Below, in pieces: positions 10,521 to 21,196 of a stretch of DNA of 64,000 nt. The DNA is from Clitopilus passeckerianus (Eukaryota > Basidiomycota > Agaricomycetes > Agaricales > Entolomataceae). Positions within the stretch are counted from its first letter, which is position 1. The number at the start of each line of letters is the position of its first letter. The notes below the pieces were generated by a model. The model was not told the DNA's origin. It saw only the letters and a list, made by a program, of their open reading frames with translations, and did no database searches. Made by a program: the position numbers and the translations under genes. Where the stretch lies: positions 1-64,000 of the forward strand of contig CALYLX010000156.1 in the NCBI GenBank assembly GCA_944990035.1. The letters are read 5' to 3'.

Positions 10521-12643
10521 CTATGCTACTTTCCACGCCCACAGTGGTCCCATAGGATCTCCCCTTGTACTAAAGCAGGAGGTTAGAACATTGCTATGTC
10601 GAGAGCCTGCCAGAACTTACTGTGCAGCGCCGGTCCAGTAACCTGAGAACATGCCTTGTCAGTTGCTCCTCTAGTAATAGAATGATAGATTAATTACCTA
10701 GATACCCTAACGCAGATCCTATACCGCCGACTTGAATAGCCTCAGTGTGAAATCTGGGCTCATCGGTATCGTGATCGCAGATTGTCTTCGTATTCATAAT
10801 TAGAATTGACCGTCCCTCAGATTGGAGTAAAGAACGTACTGTAGACCACCTCACAGCGCCACAGGTCAACATCTGGACCGTGCCAGTCATGTGCCTCGCA
10901 ACCTGAGATTGTTGGTCGTAGAATGAATCCCCTTCAAAATGAATCACGGGAAGCCGCCACACGAGGTCGTTATGTGCGAAAGTAGAATTGGGAGGTGGCC
11001 GGAAATGCTTTGGACGTTGAGGAGGGGGAGAGTACTTGACGACGCGAAGAGTCATGGGAAATACCCGTGCCGCCTCTTCAAGGGGTTCTATCACGGACGG
11101 ATCGCGATTAAGCTGGAGAGAAATATCAGCAGGATGCCTTTCCCCGCGAGAGTTGAAGGAACCTACGTTCTGCACTGTTGAGACTTGGGCGTCAGAACAG
11201 CTATAGCTGCAGTGAACGGTACGGTGCAAGGTGACACCACTCACGAATTAGGTCACGGTAATCCAGCCAGCAAACACAACGCCTATGGAAGACTTAGCTA
11301 GGGAAAATACTGGTATAAGGATAACGAACCTCCATTGACCTTCGACACCTGCCCAGTCCCAGCCTCGGACACTTGTCCTGTTGGTATCGTCAACCTCGAG
11401 AGGCAGACTTGTGATATCCACGGGGGAATATGGCTCATCCGTGGTCTTATCCAAGCCCATGCTGCCGCCCTCACCAGAGGTCCAGACCTCAGCGAGGGAA
11501 CGAAGTGTCTCGGCTCCAGGAGCGCATCCAATCCTTCCCAATTCGAGAGCGATGCTACCGAATCTCTTGTTTCTGTGTGGGTGGGATTCAAGTTCTAGTG
11601 CCCCCGACAAGTCGCGCATATTAGCTTCTACGACGATTCGTACCGAGGCAAGATACTCGTAGTCCGGAACCACTTCATGAGGACGGTCTATCAGTGGAAT
11701 GAAGGCTCCTAGTTGAAACGGTAAGAGAACACTCGGTGAAGTGTGACGCAAGAAGATACTGACCAGAAGAGTCCCTAAGGTTAATTGCATACGCCAGCGA
11801 TGATTCATGGAAGTCGGGGAGGAAGGGTCCCCAGGCACGTTTCCGAGTTAGGTATGGGAGGTTGTATACCCGTCTACGTGCGAAAACGCGAGCGATAAGT
11901 TTCGCGTCCGGGCTGGTTGGTAGAGCTTGGTTCAATGTCCGTTCGACAATAGGCTCTAAGCCCCGGAGGAAAACGAGTTGCATGAAGAGTTGGCGCTCCT
12001 GCTCGTCAACACCTTGAAGATTCGGCCGGAAGAGGTAACGATCTGCAAGACAAGTAGGGTAAGAGCACCCAGGGATGCAGTCATATGACTCCTGGGTCCC
12101 GTGAAAAAGGATTCGTTCGACCCAAGCCGAGTTCAGGGAATCTAGCTTGTCTTCAATTAACGAGTCCGGGAGCCAGATGTGTAAACCTTGTGATAGGGAG
12201 GAGGAGCAAAGGGGACGAGTGATAAGGGGAGGAAGGAGGAGATATTCTGGGTCAACGGGAACTAGTTTGGCGAATGGAGGTGTTGTGTTGACAACGGTGA
12301 TTATTGCCGATAGAGCTTTGACTCTAGCTTTCACCGTGGATTCTTTACCACTGTTCAAACCCGAGAGTGTCCGCTTAGCCTCCATACGCAGTTTGAATTG
12401 TCCTTTCCAATCGAAATCGGAGGTTCCATCTCCTGAGAGCCACCCGCAGAAGCGACTTGGATCATCAAACGTCGTAAGAAAGATGGCATGCCACAGATGA
12501 GAGTCATCAGAGTTGTATATCACGTTGAAGAAATGTCGACAGGTTCTGGCCAAGCGAGCGAGCACTTCCGGGAAGCCATGTTGAGCTGCTTGAAGAAGCA
12601 CTTGTTCGACAACTTCAAGGGGTAAACTTTCTATTCCAGCCAT
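10521..12643 (-). CDS. F-box domain protein
   Basis: The protein opens with an F-box (LPLEVVEQVLLQAA...LARTCRHFFNVIY), the motif that docks substrate receptors onto Skp1 of SCF ubiquitin ligases. A long conserved region follows, known in Agaricomycete F-box proteins. After splicing out GTTCGT...ATAG near 11280-11330 the frame reads WRRCVCWLDYRDLIRE. Later exons give TGTVQMLTCGAVRWS, EAIQVGGIGSALG and, at the very end, GYWTGA...RGDPMGPLWAWKVA. About six introns are implied. The ATG at 12643 begins MAGIESLPL; a good GTGAGT...CTAAC...CAG intron abuts this ATG, so a 5' leader exon near 12700 is likely. It probably acts as the recognition part of an SCF ligase; the target is unknown. Confidence 0.85.
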
Positions 12644-12697
12644 CTGTTAAAACAATGCGTCCCGTTAGTTGCCATTTTCTAGGTACCCCAAGACCAC

Positions 12698-13237
12698 TCA
12701 CGTTGGCGTTCGGGATGGACCAAGGGTGCAGCCAATGATAAGGTAAGGCCACTGAAGCGCTCGTTGAGAATTCCAAGTGATGGCCTCCCAGAAAACTAAG
12801 GATGGGTTTTTTGCGAGTGAATTGAAGACCAGGCGCCTTTGAAGACTCGATTGAGCAGCGATGAGATGACCAAGCTTGGCAGAAGCTGTGATCAAGGGTT
12901 GGGGTGAAGGCCTGGATCCTGCTTCGTTCAATTGCTTACGAATCCGGCTATCATCCGAGATGCCGTGCCGGTTAGTCTTCCGATCCTACATCCGACATTC
13001 GTTGATTAATAGTCGAGCGCCAAGACAAGGAATCCGCTTAATGCTAGAGCTTTGGTATTCTTCCTCTGTGATATTAGACCACAAATGAGTGGTACAGTCT
13101 TCATAAGCCCTTTTCTTTGGTTTGGACGGTTGGGCCCGAGTTGGACGTAGGAATGGTAAACAAGTGTTCGGCCGTACTGCCAAATCGAACGATCTCGTTC
13201 CTGCGGGAGGGGTTATCTGGTCACGCCGGAATTCCAT
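12698..13237 (-). CDS. Small hypothetical open frame or leader exon upstream of the F-box gene
   Basis: Two open segments can be joined across a 43-nt intron near 12970-13010 (GTAGGATC...CTAAC...GATAG) into a reading frame containing RAYEDCTTHLWSNITEEEYQ and RIPCLGARLLINECRIRI, beginning at the ATG at 13237. No family is recognised. Near 12700-12850 two frames stay open at once, and the 3' end abuts a perfect GTGAGT donor whose acceptor is the base before the F-box ATG. It may therefore be a 5' leader, an upstream open frame, or an independent small gene. Confidence 0.3.
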
Positions 13238-13459
13238 TCCAACTATCCTAGCATTACCAGCTTCGCCGTTGTATCTTCCCTGGCCCGCTATACACCTGCC
13301 TGATGGCATCAAACGTTCAGAAAGCGGGGCGGGGCCTGGCGGGGCTACCAAACGTAAATTCCACTGGAATGACGTATGTTTTCTAAGCCCCACCCCACGC
13401 AAACGAATATAACTGGCGCTTGCAAAACATATCCTGCCTTTCGAGCACTCCACTTCGTC

Positions 13460-14275
13460 ATGACACATAAACAGCACCTACGATACAAGACACCTGCTTA
13501 TGTTCGCACAGAGGGAACGCGCAACAAATCCGACCCTCCACAGTCTGGATTCTACGAGATTTATAGCTTCCTTACTGGTAGACCCCTTGGTTCGATTCAG
13601 CTGAGGGGTTATGCCAAGCAGCCGACTCCGGTAGTCGCTGAACACGCGTCCTCAACCAGGGTATGTATCTGCTGTCGCCATCTCTCCATTCAAGGTACTA
13701 ACAGTCCAGATGTAGTGGAAGGTCATTCGACTGAAGAATGGACGTTACGTCCTCGAAATAGACGGAAAGCCCACGACGGAAGTGGATAACTTTGCTGCCG
13801 TATTGCCAAACAAAGCCGATAACGACTACGAGGAATGGATCCTTCAACCAGAGCCGTTCTTTGCCGGCGAGGGGGAAGACGGGACGTTCCTGTGAGTACG
13901 ATGGCACCCTTATCAATTAGGTTAGAACTAACGGGTGTTAGGATTAAAAACGAGGACGCGACTCGATGGTGGTCCATTGACCCCATACTACGAGGCCCGG
14001 TAGGCACCTTTCCATTGGCGAATATATGCAGCAACCCACTCATGTCGTCATTCTAGGTCAAATGTTTCCCCATTAACCACAAACCTGGACCAACGCCATC
14101 CGAAAGGTTATTCGTCTTTAAACCGGTCGGAGACATGAGGATGGGACAACAACAAGTGCCACCTCCTCGTACAGAAGAAGACGAAGACGAAGAAGAAGAA
14201 GAAGACTTCGATGACGAGACAGAATCTGGCTCTGAGACCGAGGCCGGATCCGAGAGCGATCCCAAACCTCAGTAA
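13460..14275 (+). CDS. I66 (cospin)-type beta-trefoil protein with acidic tail, putative serine-protease inhibitor
   Basis: Four exons (13460-13660, 13714-13891, 13942-13999, 14057-14275) join in phase. Residues from about 28 show the spaced pattern of the basidiomycete I66 inhibitor family: GFYEIYSF...GRPLGSI, then WKVIRLKNGRYVLEIDGK, EEWILQPE, WWSIDP and LFVFKPVGD. These are the repeating Trp/Phe-Ile strands of a beta-trefoil. I66 proteins such as cospin inhibit trypsin-like proteases and are thought to defend fruiting bodies. Unusually, the chain continues into an about 45-residue tail dominated by Glu and Asp (PPPRTEEDEDEEEEEDFDD). There is no signal peptide, as usual for cytoplasmic fungal defence proteins. 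The 3' end of this gene is duplicated at 15911-16080. Confidence 0.6.
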
Positions 14276-14409
14276 GCCGTTTATTTTGACGAGAAGCAGG
14301 ATCACAGAGGACTACTATGATTCCGTACTGCTCAATTAATATTATGGACATTATTTCATTAAATGTCTAATTGTACGTTTATGACCACACTCTGGAATCG
14401 AATACCTTT

Positions 14410-14606
14410 TGTTGTAGGCACGGTACAAAGGGGTAGCTTTGCGTGGATCACCACAGGCGTTGGAAGCCTAAGGAGTTGTTAGTTAATGCCCCTTCGATCA
14501 TATAAAGATAAGCACCTCACTATTGAAATTCACTTGCTCTCAAAGACCGTAAGAGCAGGTTGAGCAGCGAAGGCCACAGAAAGGAGATGTACAAATTGGA
14601 CTTCAT
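14410..14606 (-). pseudogene. 5' fragment of a secreted DUF5648 protein
   Basis: The fragment is a degraded copy of the gene at 16310-16912. It keeps the start (MKSN), a frame-shifted signal-peptide region and, after a spacer resembling the intron, the stretch SNACGDPRKATP followed by YRAYN. It then stops matching, so all three HFYTT repeats are gone. It sits directly downstream of the intact I66-type gene, just as the intact DUF5648 gene sits downstream of the I66 tail fragment, showing that the two were copied as one block. Confidence 0.75.
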
Positions 14607-14842
14607 GTTGGGTTCCTTCCAAGCGTCACATATCAGTATTTCAGCTCCGCCTCTATACTTATTATTTTTGTTCCGCAGTGGCCTAACGATTTGCCAATGG
14701 CTGTAAACTTCAAGAACCAACGGTACTTTGGACGCTGGAAGAACTCAATGGAGTACCCACCCCATTCTCGGGATCTTGCGAATGGCATAGTATTAGTATC
14801 AGAGACTCGGACTGTTGTGTCACGGTGACACCATTGATCGTC

Positions 14843-15841
14843 ATGTCCCAAATGAATCTATTTCCTCTCCCGTATATCTCATCACATCCGCCTCCCGAGC
14901 TCGTTCGACACACAAACAACATCAGGGCGGTCTGATACAGTTGCCTTCAATACAGGGTTAAATAGTCGCGATGTCTTCTTAGGGAAGCGCAGATGTGTGA
15001 TTTGTGGGCTACGGTATACAGATGTCTTAGAATATTGTCATATTGTTCCCCGCGGGGACGACCAAGCGGTCGGTACCAACCAACATTGTGTTACGGAATC
15101 AATGATGAGAACTCACCCGCTCTTTAGTGGGACTTGCTGAAAGCGTTAGGATGGGTCCCAACATGTGTAAAAGACAATCCCGAGCACGAATGCCGCAACG
15201 GATTAACACTCTGTTTGGTCCATCACCGAGAATTTGATTCTTGGAAGTTTTTCATTCGCTTTGAGCCAAAGGTAAGCACAATCTCTCTCGGGTTGTACTC
15301 CCTAAATTCTCTCTAGACCGCGAAATATATCCTCGTCCACTACGATAGCTACAGTGGGTCGCCAGATCTTGCACCATTGGATGGCAAAGCCATTGCCCTC
15401 GACCCTAAGGAAAACCGATCACCACTTCCCCTCTTGTTTCTCGTCCACGAATAAATGGCTCGCGGGCGAAACTTCTATCAACAACCGACCGGTGTGCGAA
15501 CAGCCAATGGTTGGCAAGATTGGATAACTGCCGACGGCGTTCTGAACGAGCGAGATGGTGAATCATTCTCTTTCAGACGCACAGCACCGCCGAGTGTCGG
15601 TCTTCCTGGCCCTCATCAGTCTACGAACTTGCAAACTTCGCCTTCTGGCTCCCCACCTGGTTCTATTTACATCTCACCGCCCAACGATGACCTTGTCCGG
15701 CAACTCATGGCAGTTCAACGCACCTTACCCAGTTGGAAGGAGTGGCAAAGGGAGACCATGAATTGGGAAGGGACGGCAGAGGAAAATATCCAGAGATACG
15801 TCGAGAATGTAGGTGTTGATCCTGAATACCATACGACGTGA
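14843..15841 (+). pseudogene. HNH nuclease-domain protein with frame lesions
   Basis: Exons read CVICGLRYTDVLEYCHIVPR, then (after an intron ending TTTAG near 15130) WDLLKALGWVP...HECRNGLTLCLVHHREFD, and (after an intron near 15272-15316) KYILVHYDSY...LDGKAIALD. This is the Agaricomycete HNH_2 family: zinc/metal cysteines, a catalytic-type His in CHIVP and NG...HHREFD. Two lesions are visible. A TAA at 15452-15454 separates FLVHE from MARGRNFYQQ in the same frame, where relatives read through. Near 14930 the likely N-terminus (MSQMNLFPLPYI...) ends in TGA while the frame for FNTGLNSRDVFLGKRRC opens one base off. It could be a pseudogene or a shortened gene. Cellular targets of this family are unknown. 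Confidence 0.65.
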
Positions 15842-15910
15842 TTGCATAAACCACACTTGTATATCACACGAAGGTTCGAAACGACTTGGACAAACCTGAG
15901 CCACCGTGTT

Positions 15911-16080
15911 TCGAAAGGTTATTCGTCTTGTAGGCAGTCGGAGACATGGGGATGGGACAACAGCAAGGACTACCTCCTCATGAAGAAGAAGAGGAAGGAG
16001 AAGAAGAAGAAGGCTTCGATGATGAGATAGTATCTGGTTCTGAGACCGAGGCCTGATACGAGAGCGATCCCAACCCTCAG
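15911..16080 (+). pseudogene. Duplicated 3' fragment of the I66-type gene
   Basis: The sequence closely matches the last coding part and 3' flank of the I66-type gene (14097-14390): the same GGTTATTCGTCTT, GGAGACATG and GGATGGGACAACA words, then the GAAGAAGAA acidic stretch and TCTGAGACCGAGGCC. Similarity continues into the flank past 16200. Small indels and a TAG break the frame, and the beta-trefoil core is absent. Confidence 0.8.
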
Positions 16081-16309
16081 TAAGATGTTTATTTTGACGA
16101 GAACTAGGATTACAGAGGACTAGTATGATTCCGTACTGCTCAATCAATATTATGGACATCATTTCATTAAACGTCTAATTGTACAAAATGTACACGTTTA
16201 CGAACACACTTTGATTCGGAATTGATTGGAAATTGTTCAACGGAGTCCCATAGTTGAGATTCAAATGGTTACTACGCGTAAATGTGGTTCAAGTACCAAC
16301 AGTCATGTG

Positions 16310-16912
16310 CTAGGGGAAGACGTAACCAACAATACCCTCGTAAGTGTACCCATTCGCCACAGCACTATCTTTCTCAGAGGCGGAAGTCGTATAAAAATGG
16401 TCAAAGGCAGCACCACCGCTGAAGAGACGATACAACGGAACGCCACCACACGCAGCATTCGGATAGACCCAACCAGTAATACCCTCATCCGACCAGCCTC
16501 CGTTGACCGCGTTGTCCTTTTCCGCGACGTTCGTAGTGTAGAAGTGGTCTCTTACACCACCGTGCCAGGCGCGGAAGAGAGGAACGGTGGTTGGCTGAGG
16601 ATTGGCGAAGGTGAAGGCTGCGATTCCTTCGTTGTTGTAGCCGAGGTTGAAGGAGTTGCCGAATTCGGGCTGGGAGGTGGTGTAGAAGTGGTCGACAGTT
16701 CCAGCGTTATAGGCACGGTACCAAGGAGTGGCTTTGCGGGGATCGCCACACGCATTAGAAGCCTAAGTAGTCGTTGAGTAAGAGTCCTTAGTTGATCATG
16801 GAAAGATACGTACCACGTTGTTGGCGTTCTCTTGCTTGGAAAGAGCAGCTGCGAGAGCAGATTGAGCAGCGCAGGCCAATGCAAGGAGATGGAGCGAGAA
16901 ATTGGACTTCAT
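16310..16912 (-). CDS. Secreted DUF5648 protein with three HFYTT repeats
   Basis: Two exons (16814-16912, 16310-16762) around a 51-nt intron give 183 residues. Residues 1-22 form a signal peptide (MKSNFSLHLLALACAAQSAL then AA). The mature part has three repeats of about 45 residues, each with W/LYRxxxxGxxDHFYTT followed by a Gly-aromatic-xEGI turn: DHFYTTSQPEFGN, DHFYTTNVAEKDN and DHFYTTSASEKDS. This is DUF5648 (PF18885), found in secreted bacterial and fungal proteins, often beside carbohydrate-active domains. A glycan-binding role is suspected, not shown. The intron lies just after the signal region. A truncated sister copy lies at 14410-14606. Confidence 0.9.
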
Positions 16913-17673
16913 GGTAACCTTTGGTATTGGTGATTTTGACCAGCATGGCTCGAGCTTTTATGGTCGACAAGGACGAGGCGGCTCTTCTGCTCAATCACTC
17001 TGAGAAGACTTTGCATAGTAAACTTTGAAAAGAACCAGAAATGGCGTTGATAGCGGTAGAACACCCTTTCAGAAGACATCACGGGTAGAAAGATCGGGTA
17101 GTTGGAAGTACCATTATCCACCAGCCCCTGAGGAAATCGGCGTCCAACATCCGAAGCCAACCCAGCCATCCAAGATCCGTTCAATTAGAGTCCATGTCGC
17201 GAACATGGAGCGAGTCCCCGGGAATTCGCCAGACAGGATTCAGATTTGAATGGACCATGATATTCCAGCCAGCAACATTCTTGAGTTCATGACACAATAT
17301 GGCTATCGGCGGAGGTCCTTGAGCTTCATAGGAGTAATGAATGGGGCCGTAAGGTGGAATCGACGTATTTCCCATGATCTTCCGCTGGGCCATATGGAGC
17401 GAGCACCTGGCTCCATGTCCGTCCTATTCAGAGTTGAAGCCTAAACTCCCTCTAGAGCCATCATCGAAGTTCGGTAGAGAGGAGCAGACGACGCAAGGAC
17501 CAGCTGATTTCCAAAATGGGGTAAAGTGCGCTCATGTGATCACCATCAGCGCTCACGAGGTCTAACCCGAAAAGTTAAAACGTGTTGACATTCACCATGA
17601 TGAGGAGCTCGGCCAGCGCATTCTCCCCTCGGTTAATTCCTTCTTCGACCTCGAAGACGCGTCAAAGCCGAAC
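16913..17673. other. Intergenic between divergent secreted-protein genes
   Basis: This serves as the shared 5' region of the DUF5648 gene (minus) and the GH16 gene (plus). Open frames here are short and overlap in several frames; I see no coding signal. Confidence 0.5.
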
Positions 17674-19188
17674 ATGAAGCACCTCAAGAGCTTGAACGCA
17701 CTCCTTCTGCTTCTTTTGCTGCCCAATTCTCCGGTCTCGGCGGTTAAGTATCAGCTGTCGCAGTCAATTACGGGTTCCAAGTTCTACGAGGCTTTCAACT
17801 TTGAAACTATCGCGGATCCTGTACATGGACGAGTGTAAGTAACTCTCATGGTTGAGGTATTCCCTTTGCTGATATTGCTCTAGGAATTATGTCGACCAAG
17901 CAACAGCGCAAAAGCTCAACTTGACTAGTCGCTGGGATGCCATCGCTACTGGTTCTTTCGTCATGGGAACCGACTCTACGACGGTTCTGGATCCTGCTGG
18001 ACCTGGAAGAAATACCCTCAGGATACGCTCGAAGAACGCTTGGACTACCCACGTTACAATGTAGGCCATTCTGTCCCTCCTGAGTTACTCATATTGAGCT
18101 GACTTATTTTGCAGCTTCGACATCCGACATATGCCGGAGGGATGCGGGTACGCTGACTGACTTCTTGCTTGGTGCTTGCATCTCACTTATCGCGTTAGAA
18201 CCTGGCCTGCTGTACGAGAGAAAAGCCCCGCAAGCAATCCGAACGGGGTTCGTCACTTTATTCATTTCGCCAAACCACTCCGCTCACAATTGTTCAACTC
18301 CAGGGCTTGATTGACGTTATAGAAGGCGTGAATGACCTTGCCCCCAATCTGATCACTTTGCACACCACCGCTGGTAGGTGCTGAATGCTGCTCAGCTCGT
18401 AGCCGTTGGCTAAACCTCCTTTAGGCTGTTCTATTCCAGCTAACAGAACACAATCTGGGTAAGCTCATCTTCACTATATACGTCCTAGCGTTCCTGACTC
18501 ACCGTCTTACAGGACCGACGTCAGCTTTGACTGTAACGCAGGCTGTAGTGTCAAGGTGAATCCGGCGGGCGTTGGGTATGGTCCTGGTTTTAATGCACAG
18601 GGAGGTGGATGGTAAGAGATGCTTTCCAAATTTCCGTCTAGTAGCTCGACGATTCTCACCCAACGATTCAAGGTATGTCGTTGAGCGCACTCCAGAGTTC
18701 ATCAAGATCTGGTTCTGGTCACGAAAGGATTGGAGGGCTCCATACGACGTTCAATTCGGGGCCTTGTTCAAGGAGGTCAACACAGATTACTGGGTAAGCT
18801 CTTCGCTGCAGTCCTGGGAGAGGCATATATTTATGGGGAATAACTTGTCAGGGAACACCCGTGGCGTTCTTCCCGAACAGTGACCAATGCAGTCTCGAAA
18901 AGAACTTCAGCGAGCACAACATCCTTCTGAGCGTAACTCTGTGTACGTGATTTCAGTCTCTGGGCTGTTCGCAAACTCATTCATGACTCGTACAGGTGGT
19001 GATTGGGCAGGGTCCGCTGATGTATATCCCAGTACTTGCCCCTCTACTTGCGTTGGTGAGTCGTTCACATACCATCGTTTTGCCGTGATACTCATGCACA
19101 ACAACCAGACAACGTCAACAATAACCCAGCTGCTTTCAAAAACGCATACTTCGACTTTGCTGGAATCCATGTATTTGCGAACACCTAG
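17674..19188 (+). CDS. Secreted GH16 family protein, probably catalytically impaired
   Basis: A signal peptide (MKHLKSLNALLLLLLLPNS..) leads into a GH16 fold (fungal laminarinase-like beta-1,3(4)-glucanase group). Landmarks after splicing about nine introns are FDIRHMPEGCGTWPAV, IDVIEGVND, LHTTAGC, GPGFNAQGGGWYVVER, IKIWFWSRKDW, TLCGDWAG, CPSTCVDNVNNNPAAFKNAY and C-terminal AGIHVFANT. The cysteine pattern matches the family. The active site should read ExDxxE, as in GGEIDIVEGVN. Here the exon starting at 18304 reads GGC TTG ATT GAC GTT ATA GAA, that is LIDVIE, so the nucleophile Glu is Leu. The preceding conserved Trp (PAVWE) is Arg (PAVRE). The acid/base Glu and central Asp remain. It may bind glucan without cutting it, or be decaying. 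Splicing is otherwise clean. Confidence 0.85.
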
Positions 19189-19650
19189 TAATACCCTTGT
19201 ACCTCGAGACACGTTGAATACCAGGATTTCGCCTTTGACCTGACGGCCGAAGTATTCCTTCATGTGATTAACGCGCAACTAAAGCTCCGACCACCGCAAA
19301 ATCAAGCGGCCGCGAGATGCCATTCGAACTCGCGTCCTGGGTGAGGTAGATATCGTCTTGTCTAGGATGGTCGAAACCAGCGCCTATATCCGGAAACCTT
19401 TGCTACCTTCCATCCTAAAATTCCGGCGCAACTGCCAGACAGTACTTAGGCATCCAATAGAATTCGAATCCTTGGAGATGGTGACGTTTTGTTCGAGAAT
19501 GGTGGAAGATCAGCTTAGTGATGTTGAATGACGCGAGTCACGACTATCAGCTGACGAATCCACGTTATCGCTGATATCATATCGACGACACTCAAAAGAC
19601 TCATTCCCTTCCTAACCAAACTTGACTTCAACCCACGACATCCAACCAAA

Positions 19651-20468
19651 ATGACCCACACTCTCCCTGAGCTCCCTTACACCTACGATGCTCTCGAGCC
19701 CTTCATCTCGAAGCAGATCATGACTCTGCACCACACCAAGCATCATCAGACCTATGTGAACTCCCTCAACGCCGCCGAGGCTGCATACGCCAAGGCTTCT
19801 GGCCCCAAGGAGCGCATCGCTCTCCAGGCTGCCCTCAAGTTCAACGGAGGAGGTGAGCTTTTTTCACCGATCGGTCGTTTATGACGATTGCGATCGGGGA
19901 CATGAAGGCGAGAATTGGAAACTGATTATCCCTTTTTGTTTCGGATACGATCAGGCCACATCAACCACTCTCTTTTCTGGAAGAACCTCGCCCCTGCCTC
20001 CTCTGAGGGCAAGGGTAACGGTGGCGTTTTGAAGGACGGTGCTCTCAAGAACGCTATTACCCAGAAGTGGGGCAGCCTTGACAAGCTCATCGCCGAATTC
20101 AACGCTGCAGCTGCTGGTATCCAGGGATCTGGCTGGGCCTGGCTCGTAAGTCAGGTCAACAGCCTCTATACTATCATTTCACTGAGATCTATTCTGTAGG
20201 GTGCTTCTCCCTCCGGCGGACTCGAGATCGTCACCACTCCCAACCAGGATCCTCTTCTCTCCCACTCCCCTCTCATTGGTGTCGACATGTGGGAGCATGC
20301 CTTCTACCTCCAGTACCTCAATGTCAAGCCCGATGTATGTCTTTTTCTGATTTTCTTGTCGTTCCTCGCTAATGCCTGTCATCAAAGTACTTGAAGGCCA
20401 TCTGGAGCGTCATCAACTGGGATGAGGCTGAGAAGCGCTTCAATGATGCCGGCGCTTCCAAGCTCTAA
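19651..20468 (+). CDS. Manganese/iron superoxide dismutase, no mitochondrial presequence
   Basis: Four exons (19651-19852, 19955-20145, 20200-20334, 20388-20468) join in phase to about 202 residues, the usual length. The enzyme dismutates superoxide to hydrogen peroxide and oxygen. The metal ligands are visible: His in MTLHHTKHH, His in GHINHSLFW, and Asp and His in [12 protein letters not shown]. The region GSGWAWL and the final [13 protein letters not shown] are also typical. The chain starts [18 protein letters not shown], directly at the mature N-terminus, so there is no presequence and the protein is probably cytosolic. The two cytosine-rich exons have strong codon bias, which suggests high expression. 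Sequence favours Mn, though metal use needs assay. Confidence 0.96.
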
Positions 20469-21196
20469 TCTTATGCTTAAGGACTAACAAATTATACGGA
20501 ACAATCGAATGAAATTGTACCAAGAAACGGGCTCTGTAGCACGAAATGAATCATATTATTGTTTGACATGACCACGTTAACGGAGAGAAAGTGAGCTTCC
20601 ATAGAATCCTGACGGATCGGCTTCTCGACAACCGACAACCCCTAAGTCGCCATAAGAGCCTGAGCTCAGCCAGGTCAATTATCGGGCGAGGCGCCTTTCA
20701 TCTTATCGCCGGATCTTTGGGGATGAATTAGTGCCAAAAAGGCAATTCGAAGCAGACGTGATGCGTAAAATGGAAGGGGTGACACTATAAGTAGTGGCTG
20801 TGCCTGGCTGTCAGTGATCACAGTTGCCTCCGTCCTTGACGTTGACAAAACAACCATAAAATGAGCCAAATTTGCGACGGCGCGAATCTGCCTTCCAAAG
20901 AGAAGCAATTGGTGACTCGATCTGACATTTTTGACAACTGCGTCCCTGTCCCTGTCATCGGCGCTTTCTCCGACTTAGAAGAATGGCTCACCACGTTGTT
21001 CAAGGACATTCCAAGCCTCCGGTACAGTAGGCGACCATGCTGCGCCTACAGCATATACAGCCACCGCCGTGCTAATCCGTTTCGAGATCTCGAATTGGAA
21101 TTGTTCCATACCTCGGCCCCGGTGAGCCTTTGCTGTAATAAAAGGATCCTCGAGATCATTGACTCACGAGTTCGCCCAGCTTCTTGCCATACCACC

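Noticed and set aside
13100..13420. Plus-strand frame beginning MDGWARVGRRNGKQ
   Set aside because: It overlaps the promoter of the I66-type gene and has no domain or coding signature.
16226..16777. 183-residue plus-strand open frame
   Set aside because: It is the mirror of the DUF5648 gene, whose signal peptide, intron and repeats are clear on the minus strand.
19290..19480. tRNA-like TTCGAA words (CATTCGAACTCG, ATTCGAATCC)
   Set aside because: The flanking bases do not pair into T-arm, anticodon or acceptor stems on either strand.
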